A stretch of DNA of 64,000 bases, taken from Buddleja alternifolia (lineage: Eukaryota > Streptophyta > Magnoliopsida > Lamiales > Scrophulariaceae). Below the pieces are notes generated by a model, which was given only the letters and a program-made list of their open reading frames with translations, made no database searches and was not told the origin of the DNA. The stretch spans positions 10,714,708 through 10,778,707 of the forward strand of contig CM033391.1 of assembly GCA_019426215.1 (NCBI GenBank). Reading direction: 5' to 3'. Made by a program: the position numbers and the translations under genes. Shown here in pieces: positions 21,532-33,426 of the stretch (positions are counted from its first letter, which is position 1; each line of letters begins with the position of its first letter).

Positions 21532-24500
21532 ATGGATAGCCATCTCCCTTTCCTTGTTCTAGCTCTTTGCATTTTATCAGCATCCGCAGATGGTAATAAA
21601 TTAACTCCACGCATTTCAAATATTCAAGCTCGTCTTCATCACACAATACATATTCTTAGTTTTTCAACCTTGTTCTACTATATAATTATATATATTGCAA
21701 TTTCAATAACATATTTTTCTTATATCTCATGCTACTTCATTAACAGTTTTCGTGAGCATCGATTGTGGATCATCAGACATACACACCGATGAAAATTTGA
21801 TCATATGGAGCGGAGACAATATCTACATACAGAATGGTGAATCAAGGGTTGTCCAAAATAGTAACTCCATATCTCCTATTATGGATACTCTTAGGGTTTT
21901 TACTACTAGAAAGAAGAATTGTTACTTTATCGAAGCCAAAAAGGGCGAAAGAGTAATTGTACGTGCTAGCTTTTACTACGGAAACTACGACCAGAAGTCT
22001 TCGCCCCCGAGTTTTGATCTTCAGTTTGATGGGAACCATTGGGTGACCGTTGAGACATCGAATACTGAGTATGTTTATTACGAGATTATTTATGTTGTTA
22101 AGGGGGATTCTATAAGTGTTTGTGTCGCTCAAACGAAGCCCGGGCAGTTCCCGTTTATATCGGCTCTTGAAGTTCGTAGTGTGGATTTGAGTATGTATAG
22201 CAATGTTGATCAAGATTATCCTCTCCATTTGATCAGAAGGGTTGCTTATGGGACAAATGAAACTGTGAGGTATGATATTCTTCATGGCCTAATCTATTTC
22301 GATGATCTAAATCAATTTTTGGTCCGTTGGATTATCTGAAGTCTGAACTACTAATGATCAGATATTAGTATTATACTTTATGACATAGTCATAATTTTAT
22401 GTTATGGCTTACAATTTAACTACCAAAAAATATTCTATAGATTGACTAATAGCTTGATCTTAACGTGATTCATGTCCAAGTTATTTTGTTTGAGTAGTTA
22501 AAAGTCTTCTCCACCAATTGCGCATATATAGTTCAGAAATCATCAAATTTCAGACTTCATAGGAATGAAAAATTACAATATAGGTCCCATAAGATTGAGT
22601 CAAGTTATTTTAGTCCTAATGTTTGCAAAGTTGCAAAAATAGTCTCATAGGATTCTTTTTTTTTTCTTTCTTTTTGCAATTTTGGTACCATCTCTCACTT
22701 GCAAAAATAATCTCCCACTTGGAGACCAAACTCAAAGTTGAAGGCACAATCTCTTTGTGAACTTTGTTCCCCTTCTTTGAACCTTCGCCACTACCTTATT
22801 CTTTTGGTGATCAACCAACTCCTGAATACTATAACTTATCCATCTCGGTCCAACTGACCCTTGGATATAGGTTACTCCCAAGATCCGGAACATGTCTCAC
22901 AACCCCGCAACTTTCGTTGCCATCCTCCTCACTAGAGGATAACCACCTTGGTCAACCCGTCTCACGACATCCTTACACCAAGGACTTTTCTGCTTTGGTC
23001 AACCTGTCTCACGACATCCTTACACCAAAGACTTTCCCGCTTTGGTCAACCTGTCTCGCGACACCCTTACACCAAAGACTTTCCCGTTGACTATCTCGGA
23101 TCTTCCCACATATCTACTCCCTGCCAACTGCATGAGCTATGTCTTGATCCATCCGCCAACACTTTTGGTTTTTCAATAACAACTAGTATCAGAGCACGGG
23201 TTACAGCGATCCGTGGCCGAATCAATAGCGTCTGAAGATGGTAAAGTAAGAGTCGGGGAAAAAGCCTGAAAAGGTGACAGATGTAGATTGAGAGTTGCAG
23301 GAGATGCTGCAAGTTTTGGGGGTTATCCCGTTGAACGTTAACGAGAAAACGTTGAAAATCGTGGTGCCAGATGCAGAGGCAGAGACGCAGCAGCGAGAAC
23401 AGGTTTATGTTACCGGGTTGGGTAGACATGAAGCCAGTGGGAGCAGTTGCATTGCTGGGGGCAGATCCGTATAGTCCAAGGTCAAGTGGGCAGACTAGTG
23501 TTGCCAAGAGGGCGGAAGAACGAGCAAGCCAGGGACCGGGGAGGCAGAGTTACGGAGGCATGACCACGTGGACAAACCATGAAGGCTAGAAACAGGGCCG
23601 AGAGGGGTTGACCGTAGAGCCGGAAGTCATGGGGGCAAGATGCGAAAAACCGTGTTAGGCAGATTCGCTGAGTCGGGGCAAGATGCGAAGCCGAGTTAGG
23701 CAAATTCGCTGAGTCGGGGCAAGATGCGAAAAGTCGGGTTAGGCAGATTCACTGAGCTGGGGGCAAGATGTGAAGCCGAGTTAGGCCTTCACTGAGCTGG
23801 GGCAAGATGCAAAAAGCCGGGTTAGGCAGATTCGCTGAGCTGGGGCAAGATGCGAAAAGCCGTGTTAGGCAGATTCGCTGAGTCGCGGCAAGATGCAAAG
23901 CCGAGTTAGGCAGATTCGCTAAGTCGGGGCAAGATGCGAAAAGCCGGGTTAGGCAGATTCGCTGAGCTGGGGGCAAGATGTGAAGCTGAGTTAGGCCTTC
24001 ACTGAGCTGGGGCAAGATGCGAAAGCCGGGTTAGGCAGATTCGCTGAGCTGGGGCAAGATGCGAAAAGCCGAGTTAGGCAGATTCGCTGAGTCGGGGCAA
24101 GATGCAAAGCCGGGTTAGGCAGATTCGCTGAGTCGGGGCAGAACGCGAAGCCGAGTAAGGCAGATTCGCGGAGCCGGGGTTTTGTTGGCGGATAGATCAG
24201 ACACAGCTAGTGCAGTGGGAGCATTATGCAGATATGTGGGGGATCCGAGTTGCCATTGAAAAACCAAAAGTGTTGGCGGATGGATCAAGACATAGCTCAT
24301 GCAGTTGGCAGGGAGCAGATATGTGGGAAGATCCGAGATAGTCAACGGGAAAGTCTTTGGTGTAAGGGTGTCGCGAGACAGGTTGACCAAAGCGGGAAAG
24401 TCTTTGGTGTAAGGATGTCGTGAGACAGGTTGACCAAAGCAGAAAAGTCCTTGGTGTAAGGATGTCGTGAGACGGGTTGACCAAGGTGGTTATCCTGTAG

Positions 24501-27500
24501 TGAGGAGGATGGCAACGAAAGTTGCGGGGTTGTGAGACATGTTCCGGATCTTGGGAGTAACCTATATCCAAGGGTCAGTTGGACCGAGATGGATAAGTCA
24601 TAGTATTCAGGAGTTGATTGATCACCAAAAGAATAGGGTAGTGGCGAAGGTTCAAAGAAGTGGAACAAAGTTCACAAAGAGATTGTGCCTTCAACTTTGA
24701 GTTTGGTCTCCAAGTGGGAGATTGATGGGTGTTGTGTGGAGACACAAATCAAAAAAGGAAATGGATGTCATACATGACCTATGCATGACCTATCCATTGG
24801 CAAATGTCATGGATGACATTTGAACCAACTTGCAAAAGAATTGATGGCCAAGATTAATGCAAAAGAATGGAAGGCATGGATTCAATCTTGTGGGCTTGGA
24901 AATTGCCTATAAATAGAGGGCCATTTCTTCATTTGTAATCACACCAACCAAAGAGAGCAAGAGAGAATAGGAAGCATAAGTGTGTAGTGAGTTAGGAGCA
25001 ATTTATTGTGAGAGATAAATTGTGGGCTACGGGAAACACTTGTGGATTTTTTCTCTTGGGGAAATACAAAGGGGTTGGGAGAGTGTTCTATATAACTTTG
25101 AGAGTGGTTGTACAAGAGTGGTCTTCTTGAGTTTGTCTATAAACTCAAGTGTGTATTTTGTAACGTTAAATTTCTCTCATAGTGGAAGAACGGAAACTCT
25201 CGTGGACGTAGGCGGATTTTTCCGAACCACGTAAATCTGTTGTCTCGTTTTCTTGCTTTGATTCTTACTTTAAAGTTCGTTCATGCGCGTTGATTCCTAA
25301 CATAGAATTTCACAAGTAGCTATAGCATTCACACACCTTTAGGGGTTTAGGATAGATTAGAGACATTGCATAAATACCCCCGACTTTTACAACACTAAAT
25401 GCTAAACATTAATCAAAAAGTAATATATATATATATATATATTGTGTAAATCTTATATAACAAAGGTTTTTTATGAAATTTATGCAAATTAAGTAATGGA
25501 CATGTGCAAGACACATAGACAAACTAATGATTTTCATAAAAAATTTCAACTGAGACTAAAAATGCAAAAACAAACGTCCCATGGAACTAATGTTAAAAGT
25601 TCATAGGTAATGGCCTAATGGGGCCAAAAAACAAAATTGCAAGGGGATTTATCCTATGAGACTAATACTGCAATTTTCCCATAATCACATGCTAACTATA
25701 TCAAACCACAGGTACGTAGATGATCGATACGACAGGATATGGACTCCGGTGGTAGGTGGGAACGGACTAACTAACGTTGCAAGTGATGCTATCTTCATCG
25801 ACACAAGCGCGTGGGATCAGCCTCCCCCTGCAGTGCTCCGAAATGCAATTACTGGATCAAGCCCCTCAACACGAATCCAATTGCTCAAGGGATTTTCTTC
25901 TGGTGACGTTCCTATCTACTTGAATATGTATTTCTCTGAGGTCACTCAATTGGACTCAACCGAAAGGAGATCCTTTCAGGTTCTTGTGGATAGTGAACCT
26001 CTCTTGGATCACCCCATTATACCAACTTATAGCAATTTTACCGAATTGTATGCCAGTAACTTCACAGTTTCTTCGAATACTACAATCACACTGGTGCCTA
26101 CCAGTGACTCGTCGCTTCCCCCTCTCATCAATGCCATGGAAGTGTTCTTGATTGGAGATGTGATGACGGACGGAACCAATAACAATGATGGTACGTATGC
26201 ACAAAAGTTTTTATACAATTAAGCAACTCTTGTCTTGATCATATCTATATTAATTTGATCTTTCATCTTGTGTCTCACACTAAAAATATATGTCAAGTAT
26301 ACAAAATGTGCACTTGCATATATGATATGAAATATAAAAATGGAATAGCAGATTAAATGGAGAATCTTGTATTTCGAAAATATATTTGTTCACCAACAAA
26401 AAATTTGTTTCTGAATACGATATTGTAGATACTTAGAGTATATTAGCATCGACTGTTGAAACAAATTGTTTACTTGCTAATATCAGGAACAACTTGTTCC
26501 TTGCTGATTAGCAACGAATACTTCACAATAAATATTTTTGTCAGCAGAATCTGTTGCCAATATAAGTTAGCAATGAATTTTGCTCTTTTGCAAGGTGCGT
26601 TTTTTATATGTAGTAGTTAAGAATCCTCGACATTTACTAACGATGTTTCATTTTGGCATTTGGCTTTGATTTTGGTAATTAGTGGAAGGATTAGCTTCTT
26701 TGAAAAGTACTTTTGATGTATTACAAGATTGGGGTGGAGATCCATGCCTTCCCGCGCCTTATTCATGGGATTGGATCAATTGTAGCAGCGATCCTACGCC
26801 TCGAATAACAGCACTGTAATTCTTATTATAACTTTAATCTCATTGATCTAAAATCATTGAATTTTTTTTTGTCCTACTATATATTGTTTGTTATTTTCAT
26901 ATGTGAATTAATGCTCAACAGGTATCTTAGTAGCTTTGGTCTCTCGGGGCCACTTCCAGATTTTAGTTCCATGGATGCTCTTGAAACAATGTATGCGTTA
27001 TTCAACAACGTAAATCATTTACAACGATATTTATCGTTATCATAATTAATAGATATCTACGCAAATTGCAGAGATTTTCATAATAATAGCTTGAATGGGC
27101 CTATTCCTGAATTCCTTGCCACTTTACCAAACCTCAAGCAATTGTAAGTATATATATATGAACATTTTGAATTTGCTTATTCCTTACAAAAGTAGCAAAT
27201 AATTTATCCCAAATTCACAGGAATCTTGCAAGCAACCAATTCAGCGGTCCTATACCGGATTCTCTGTCAAATAAAAATGGCCTAAATTTAGTGTAAGCCA
27301 CACTTATTCTTGCTTGAATTTGAAACAATATTTTCTCTATTTCTCAAAATTTGAAAAAAAAAAGAAATATGTACATATATAATAGATGATAGTATTTTTA
27401 AAAAAAAATTTCAGGGTGACAAGCAATCCTGAGTTGTGCACATCTGGAAACTCGTGTGAAACGACTAATTCAGCAAGGAACAATCCAGGAGGAGTGGGCT

Positions 27501-28492
27501 CGTCGGGCTATAATAATAAGAAGAAAAAGAGCAAGGTGCCAGTTATAGTTGGCACTACGGTTCCAACTTTTGTCATCATTTGGGCAGTTTTGGGTGTTAT
27601 GACCTTATTGCACTACAGGAAGAAAAGAGCTACAGTAGCTGCATCCACTTCAGGTCAGCAAATACTAGTTGATGGATGTGCTACAATATATATATATATA
27701 TATATATATAGTCGAAAACCATAAATTAATAGTAACATAAAATTGTATTTAATTAATTTTTCAATGTCTACAAATTAAATATGAAAGAAAGAACTGTGAA
27801 TAAATTGTAATTATTTACAACTAATGACACCTAAATGACAACTAATCAACAACGAAAATGTCTAAATAACTGTTTATATCCATTGTTATGTAACTTGTCA
27901 TCAATTGTCAATAGTGAAAATTCAAACAAAATTTTGATTTGTTACTATTAGTTTGTGAATATCATTATGATCATAGCAGATTAAGAAAGAAAAAAAAATC
28001 ATTATTAGCAACAAGATTAATATTTTCATTTTTCATTTAGGTGGTATTCTAATTACCCATGTAATATGCTTGTCAGCTAGGGCAGCTCATTAATCACAAG
28101 TTTATAATTCAACCATTAAACATTATTTCCACTCTAATGCAGCAAATATAACGAATGCGATACAAATTAGTACAGTCCAATACAATATTTTTCTGATAAT
28201 TAAATCTATAATTAAAAGAAATGATATTTCCTGATAAATCAACATCAAAAGCAAAAACCGAGTTTAGTATTAAATTATTATTTAATTTAATTTTTTGTTT
28301 CTTTTGGTTGTTGTAGGACAAGGAGGCGCAAACAGGCCGCAATCATCATCCTCATCGCCAATAAATACTGAAATGATTGGTAAAATGGGGAAAGCATTTA
28401 TGGATGAAATAAAGGTAAACATGGAAGATCAAGCTTCTAATGTGGACATTTCTGATTATCAAATAAATCAGCAACCAAATGGAACTAATTAA
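21532..28492 (+). CDS. Malectin-like/LRR transmembrane protein lacking a kinase
   Basis: Nine exons read with GT-AG borders: 21532-21592, 21747-22269, 25712-26190, 26683-26815, 26922-26990, 27072-27143, 27221-27292, 27415-27653, 28317-28492; total 607 codons, no stop or shift. Residues 1-20 are a signal peptide (LPFLVLALCILSASAD). About 22-350 is a malectin-like domain (VFVSIDCGSSD, YDRIWTPVVG, PIYLNMYFSEV). Residues 370-395 carry DWGGDPCLPAPYSWDWINC, then about three LRRs, one per 69-72-bp exon (SGPLPDF, NGPIPEFLATLPNL, SGPIPDSL). A TM helix spans about 511-535 and a 70-residue Ser-rich tail ends the protein. Layout matches LRR-I receptor kinases but no kinase follows; the Arabidopsis At1g25570/At1g24485-type proteins are the closest group I know. 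Likely a plasma-membrane co-receptor; ligand unknown. Confidence 0.9.
22560..22665 (+). repeat. GTCCCATA-type repeat segment, left side of intron insertion
   Basis: AAAAATTACAATATAGGTCCCATAAGATTG and AGTCTCATAGGATTC words recur in inverted, diverged form at 25570-25692, so the pair may be the ends of an older element that received the retroelement at 22709. No target duplication could be found. Confidence 0.35.
22709..23177. repeat. Left inverted arm
   Basis: 469 bp, near-identical reverse complement of 24255-24723; the shared small ORFs in both arms are mirror images, not genes. Confidence 0.92.
23184..23195 (+). other. tRNA-Met-type primer binding site
   Basis: TAGTATCAGAGC, one base from the canonical TGGTATCAGAGC of copia elements, 6 bp after the left arm. 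Confidence 0.65.
23632..24180. repeat. 42-43-bp tandem array, 13 copies
   Basis: Units of the form GTTAGGCAGATTCGCTGAG plus CGGGGCAAGATGCGAAAAGCC repeat from about 23632. The TTAGGC word (or TAAGGC in the last copy) occurs 13 times. Some units lack the CAGATTCG part. The array is GC-rich compared with its surroundings. Confidence 0.9.
24255..24723. repeat. Right inverted arm
   Basis: Mirror of 22709-23177. Its right end CCAAGTGGGAGAT is a polypurine tract directly before the LTR. Confidence 0.92.
24723..25302 (+). repeat. Single LTR of the fold-back retroelement
   Basis: Begins TGATGGGTGTTGTG after a polypurine tract and ends GATTCCTAACA. It contains a TATA box (CTATAAATAG, 24908-24917) and a U5-like GT-rich tail. 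No second copy exists in the window. Confidence 0.8.
25570..25692 (-). repeat. GTCCCATA-type repeat segment, right side of intron insertion
   Basis: Reverse complement reads GGGAAAATTGCAGTATTAG followed by TCTCATAGGAT, a diverged inverted counterpart of 22560-22665; the same word family recurs at 29041-29170. Confidence 0.35.
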
Positions 28493-29276
28493 TGATCTGT
28501 GACTTGATTTCAAGATTGCATTTCATCTTCAGTTTTAATTACTCTAACCCGCTCAAGAAAAAATGTCTTGTATTATTAATGTTGGTAGAGTTTTGTCAAT
28601 GATCAATTTAAATGTAAGCTTGTCTTAATTAAGATTGCTCTCTTGTAATTTTAATGTTAATTTTGAAATGTTTATAGTTTATTTGGACTAGTTGCACTTT
28701 GAAGTCGTGGTTGAGTTTGCTTTTTGAGTGTAACAGATTAACCCAGATGTGATCGAAAAATTCTAGTCCAAACTTAACCTGCTTACATCTGAACTAGAAT
28801 TTTCTCATGTAATCAGCCTTAAAACACAAAAGTGTCATGTAAAATGAAATTATTATAGTTGATCGCTAAAAGTTCATTTTAAGCTCAATTTATTTAGCAT
28901 TACAAACCAAGTTTGATCACATGTTTCGATAAATTTTTAAGTTTGATTCGAACTCACTTCAATCAATTAGTTAAAAGATAATATATTTGTGAAACATATC
29001 AAGCTTGATTCGTGTTCGAATCAATTAAAGCTCGTTGAAATTGAGAAAAATTTCAGTTTTGGTCCCATGGGACTTCACGTGTTCCAATTTTAGTCTCATT
29101 GGACTTAAAATAGCAAATTTTGTCCCATTGAACTCAAAATGTTGCACTTTTGGCCCCAAACATTAAAAGATAGATGAAAAAAAGGCGAGTATCATAACAG
29201 CACCGTTATCTCAGAAGTACAAAAAAAATTCAAAAAAAATAAATAGAATCCTGAAGAATATTCCGCCAGGGAAACG
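28493..29276. other. Downstream spacer of the receptor gene
   Basis: Contains the gene's 3'UTR, but I see no clear polyadenylation signal. No kinase-coding sequence follows. 29041-29170 holds three tandem-like phrases of the kind TTTTGGTCCCATGGGACTT, related to the intron 2 segments. Confidence 0.6.
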
Positions 29277-29279
29277 TTA

Positions 29280-29816
29280 GGCTATGTTTGTTTATGTTTT
29301 TGAAATAAAATTTTGAAATTTTTTTGGAAAGCGTACTACATGGATTCGTATGAGAATTGATGTGATATGTGTTGTGTTTGTTTATGTTTTTAAATAGTGG
29401 TTGAGATTTATAAAATGTGTCAAATCAATAATAATTGGTTGATGTATGATGAGTTAAATAATTGAGTTAGTTATTTTTGTAATGATTATGTGAATAAATA
29501 AATAATAGAATAAGATAGATAGATATATAAAGTTAATTTAATATTAATATATTTTGAAATTTGAAATCTGAAATTTATTATTAATATATAGTAAAAAGGG
29601 AAGATTGAATAAAAAAGTAATGATTGGAGGAAATGATGTTGATTGATAAATGTGTGAAATGATTGATATAGTGAGTGATAGGCAGTTATATGGGGGATTG
29701 AAAAAGTTAAGTTGAAAAAAGTAGCATTTAGATGAAAATGGTTTGTGTTATGGATTTTTAGAATTTTGTGATCAGGATATTGAAAATGAAATTTGAAAAC
29801 ATAAACAAACAAGGCC
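29280..29816. mobile_element. Second Tourist-like MITE
   Basis: 537 bp with inverted termini GGCTATGTTTGTTTATGTTTT and its mirror ending in AAGGCC, flanked by TTA on both sides (29277-29279, 29817-29819). GGC...TGTTTG termini with TTA duplications are typical of Tourist elements. The minus-strand ORF inside is AT-rich noise. Confidence 0.85.
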
Positions 29817-29819
29817 TTA

Positions 29820-30839
29820 CTATTTTGTAAAAGCCCATGTATTCAGACAATAAAGTGTAAAAAGAAAAAGTGTTTATATCAAAAAGTCTAAGAACCAGTG
29901 TAGTTCAATTCGGATGAGAAAGTGTAAAAAAGGTGTAAAAGCGCAAAAGGTTGGGATGGATTACTACTTTTACCCTAATTTTTATAATTGTTTATAATTT
30001 GTTCTTCTAATTATATCTTATATTTTTTTAATTCTTTTCTTATAAATTTTTCATTTAATTTTTTCTTGACATTTTTTTGTTGTACCATGTTTATTTTGTA
30101 ATTATTTTACGTTGAACTCCTTAAATTGAAAGTCATGTGTTGTGCACATGACAAAAAATCAAAAAAAAATTACAACAATAAATATCAAGCAGAATTAGAA
30201 GAAAAAATTACAAAAAAAGTTACCAAGAATAATTAGAAGAACAAATTATAAAAAAATACATAGAACTTTATAGAAGAACAAATTATAAGAAAAGTTACAA
30301 AAGAAATTCCATGAAATAAAATAAAAGATAAAATTACAAGAAAAAAATTGCACATGGAATTTTCCATACATTTTGTCCACGTGTCAGCAATTTGAATTTG
30401 TTTTTTCAGTGATGAGGTCATTAATTACAATCACATTTCAGAAAAAATCCTCAAATTAAGTCTCCCCTCATTTTTCGCCTTTCCTTCTTCTATTTCAGCC
30501 CGAATATATTTATTTTTTTGCCCCCAGAGCCAAATATTAACAGACATGTCCTTTTACATGTCAAATTTCGTCAGCTGACTGACGATAGTATCCAAAATGA
30601 GAAAAAAAAAATCATTTCGTATCAAAAGTTGGAATAGACAAAAGTGTGGTACAAAAATGAACTCAAGATCTAATTGCGTTAATGTGAAAGAAAGTTAGTA
30701 TCAAGATCTCAAGACTAATGTTATAGTTGTCAATAACTATCAATACAAGGAAATAAGATCTTTTATTTTGAAATCTTTATTTCTGTCTGTGAAAGTAAAT
30801 TTCAGACTTTTTCATGTCTAAATTCGTCGCTTTAGGCAT
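29820..30839. other. AT-rich spacer
   Basis: No gene recognised. Repeated phrases such as GAGAAAGTGTAAAAA (about 29914-29930) resemble a stretch at 18262-18280. Several poly-A/T runs are present. Confidence 0.5.
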
Positions 30840-31542
30840 CCCTATTTTCCCGTTTTCTTTTCGTAGACAGTTATTTATATGCAGACGACAAGGGATGCTC
30901 CGAGTGTATTTGGGATATTCTAATTAAGGAAATATGAGTTGACATTGATGATCAATGTTGAAAAATCTTTGATGATTTTTAGTAAAAATACGCCTATAGA
31001 TAATAGGGAGGAGTTGGCGCTAATACTCGGGGTCTAAGTGGTTGAGAAATTCGATAAATATCTCGGCCTCCCATCGGTTATTCAGCAGTCAAAGAAGGTG
31101 GTTTTTAGTTCGATCAGGAATAAGTTTAGTAAGCGCTTTCAAGGATGAAATGCCTGATTTTCTTTCACAAGCGGGGAAAGAGGTTTTAATTAAGGCGGTC
31201 AAACAGGCTATCCTTACGTATGCAATGAGTGTGTTCCAATTGTCAAATGGTATTTTAGGGGAGATTTGAATTTTCAATGGCAAATTTCTAGTGGGATAAT
31301 AGACAGACTAAAAAAATCATTGGATAGTTCGGGAAAATTGTTGTGCAAAAGTAAAGATGATGGGCCTGGGGTTTAGGAAGTTGAAGTCTTTTAATCTATA
31401 AATGCTCGCGAAGCAGGAATGGAGGATTCTTCAAAATCCAACATGTCTTCTAAGTCGGCTGCTTCGTGCTAGATATTTTCATGGCTCATCTTTCTTTGAA
31501 GTAGGACCGGTTAAGGTAGCTTCATTTACTTGGAAAAGTAAT
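30840..31542 (+). pseudogene. LINE reverse transcriptase remnant (first part)
   Basis: Shows the non-LTR RT signature YADD (YLYADDKG, about 30880) followed by YLGLPSV, then LSQAGKEVLIKAVKQAILTY at 31160-31220. That phrase is diagnostic of the plant LINE RT C-terminus. Further on are KQEWRILQNP and LLRARYFHGSSFFE. Stops and shifts interrupt every frame. It is 5' truncated and continues at 32696 and 38033. Confidence 0.85.
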
Positions 31543-32695
31543 AGGAAAAATTATTGATTAGGGAATAGGAAGATTTTAAATTTATAAAGACATAATAATT
31601 TTTAAGTAATTATGGAGAAGAGATTCCTAAACTTTATAAATTATTAAAATAGTAAATTCAATGCAAAATCATATTTGTGTCACCTATTTCATCTATTTTT
31701 TTTTTTAGAATGCAATTATGATATTTTAAATGACTTTCGTAAATAATGCTTGATAAACCATATGATACTTCATCTTATGACAAAATAAAATTAAAACAAT
31801 TAACCCTATGATACATCAAATAATCATAAGTAATTATCTTTTCATGGATGGTATTTTAATTGAAAGAACAACCTACATGAATTTTTTCTAATCAATTCTA
31901 TATAAATAATGGCGAAATTTGCATAAATTTCTATCACATTTATCCTTGACGATCATTTGTATGATCATAGTTGTAATTGCATGCTTTGTTGCTTGAAAAA
32001 AATTATTCAGATCAAGGCTATTAATTAAAAGATAGTATTAAATCATATATTAATTACAACAGTTCAAGGGATATAGTTAGAGGTATTTAATTACAAGGCC
32101 AAAGACGATGAAGTTGTAAAAAAAATGGTGTTATACGAATACAAAATCGTTATTTATAAAGAAAAACTTATATAATATTATTTTCAATTATTTTAAATTT
32201 TTAGATGTATTGTACTATTTTTCCACCTTATATTGCATTTTTTATTCAATGTGATGGGCCAATTCGTACAAATGAAGATAAACAAACTTTAATTAGTTAG
32301 GAAAGAAAATTGTGTGAGTGGATAATTTGTATTTTTCTAGGAAACATATGAAGTGGGTAAGACAAAATAATTTTGCCTTGAATTTGTCATTTTAATAATT
32401 TGTTTCAAATATACAATAGAATATTACTTGCATTTTTTGATAAATCTATTGGGATAACTTTGTAAGAAAAAAAAGTTATACTTCATTTGTGATGAACGAA
32501 ACATTAATAAGTGAAAAATATGGATAATTAAAATTAAAAAAAAAAGATAAAATAGGCGACATAAATATGATTTTGCATTGAATTTACTCTTTTAGTAATT
32601 TATAAAGTTTAGAAATCCCTTATCCTTAATTAGTTAAGAATTGTTTTGTATTTATAAATTTGAAATCTTCCTATTCCCTAAACAATAATTTTCCC
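31543..32695. mobile_element. Mutator-like MITE with long inverted repeats
   Basis: About 1.15 kb inserted in the LINE. The ends read GGAAAAATTATTG plus GGGAATAGGAAGATTT and their mirror. The inverted similarity extends roughly 170 bp, including CAATGCAAAATCATATTTGT. The flanks AAAAGTAATA / AAAAATATAT are only loosely alike, so the target duplication is uncertain. No transposase. Confidence 0.75.
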
Positions 32696-32922
32696 AAAAA
32701 TATATTAATTGAAGGTACTAGATTTACTTTCTGAGGGTTTGAGATGGGGAATTAGGTCGGATGCATATGTGCGGGTTTGGATCGACTGATGGCTGCCTCT
32801 AGTCAACGATCTTGACACCATCACACCCCTTAACATCTTCATATTAATGCACGTGCATCTTAGCTCATTGATCATCAAACAGGCTGGTGGAATGTTGAAC
32901 TCATCAATGACATTTTCTGGTT
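32696..32922 (+). pseudogene. LINE remnant (middle part)
   Basis: Continues the LINE after the MITE: LLSEGLRWGIRSDAYVRVW, the conserved region downstream of RT in plant LINEs (RWRIGNG...W family pattern). It is cut by the copia insertion at 32928. Confidence 0.75.
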
Positions 32923-32927
32923 TGAAG

Positions 32928-33082
32928 TGTTAGAGTTATTATTATAGCTGCGTTATTAGTTTTCTTATTAGTTTAGGTTTACCTTTATTGTTAGTTACCT
33001 TTTATATTATGTCTCTCTTGTAAACCTCTAAATATACCTTTGATTAATAATACAAATTCTAAGGGGAATTCATATTATAACA
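32928..33082 (+). repeat. 5' LTR of short-LTR copia
   Basis: 155 bp, TGTTAGAG...ATAACA. The following TGATATCAAC is a degraded tRNA-Met-type PBS. Confidence 0.95.
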
Positions 33083-33426
33083 TGATATCAACTTACCATC
33101 GTTCCTAGGCCTAGTTACAAACCGCCGCCCTCCTCCTAGCACGGGCGCCACCATCTCTTCTCTCTCTATATTCTTTCCTCCCTCTAAGTCGTCGGTCCCC
33201 TCAACGCGCCATCTGTCTACTATATCAGCCTTCAACAGCTTCCAACTCACCCTCCTCTTTTGCGAATTGGAGCCTCGCGGATCGTGCGTACCGTCTACTT
33301 CTTCCCAGTTGGTCTCTTCTCGATTCGTGGTTCATCATCACGGTACAATTCTTGCCACTATCTCTACCTGATTCTTTCTCTTGATTATTGTTTATTGCTA
33401 CATGTTTCGTTTATTTCCCTCCCATC

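Larger units (their letters stand above)
22709..25302 (+). mobile_element. Rearranged fold-back retroelement in intron 2
   Basis: Left arm 22709-23177 is the reverse complement of 24255-24723 (469 bp each). Between them lie a tRNA-Met-type PBS (23184), a short undefined body and a 42-43-bp tandem array. The right arm ends in a polypurine tract and is followed by a 580-bp LTR (24723-25302). So the right half is a normal retroelement 3' end. The left half has no LTR: an inverted copy of the interior 3' end sits where the 5' LTR should be, and it stops exactly at the interior/LTR border. No reverse transcriptase is encoded. Confidence 0.75.

Noticed and set aside
22764..23235. ORFs of about 100 codons in the inverted arms
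   Set aside because: They appear mirrored in both arms and contain no family motif; they are retroelement non-coding interior.
23632..24180. Minus-strand ORF of about 88 codons across the 43-bp array
   Set aside because: It only translates the repeat; no start context or domain.
24723..25302. Treating this LTR as a simple solo LTR
   Set aside because: It is directly preceded by a polypurine tract and retroelement interior, so it is the 3' LTR of a rearranged element.
27686..27723. Exon 8 read-through to the end of the (TA)n tract
   Set aside because: A clear GT donor at 27654 and in-frame junction to 28317 give a better gene model; the read-through encodes TA-repeat peptides.
29486..29812. 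108-codon ORF in the second Tourist-like MITE
   Set aside because: AT-rich Phe/Tyr/Ile sequence inside a non-coding MITE.
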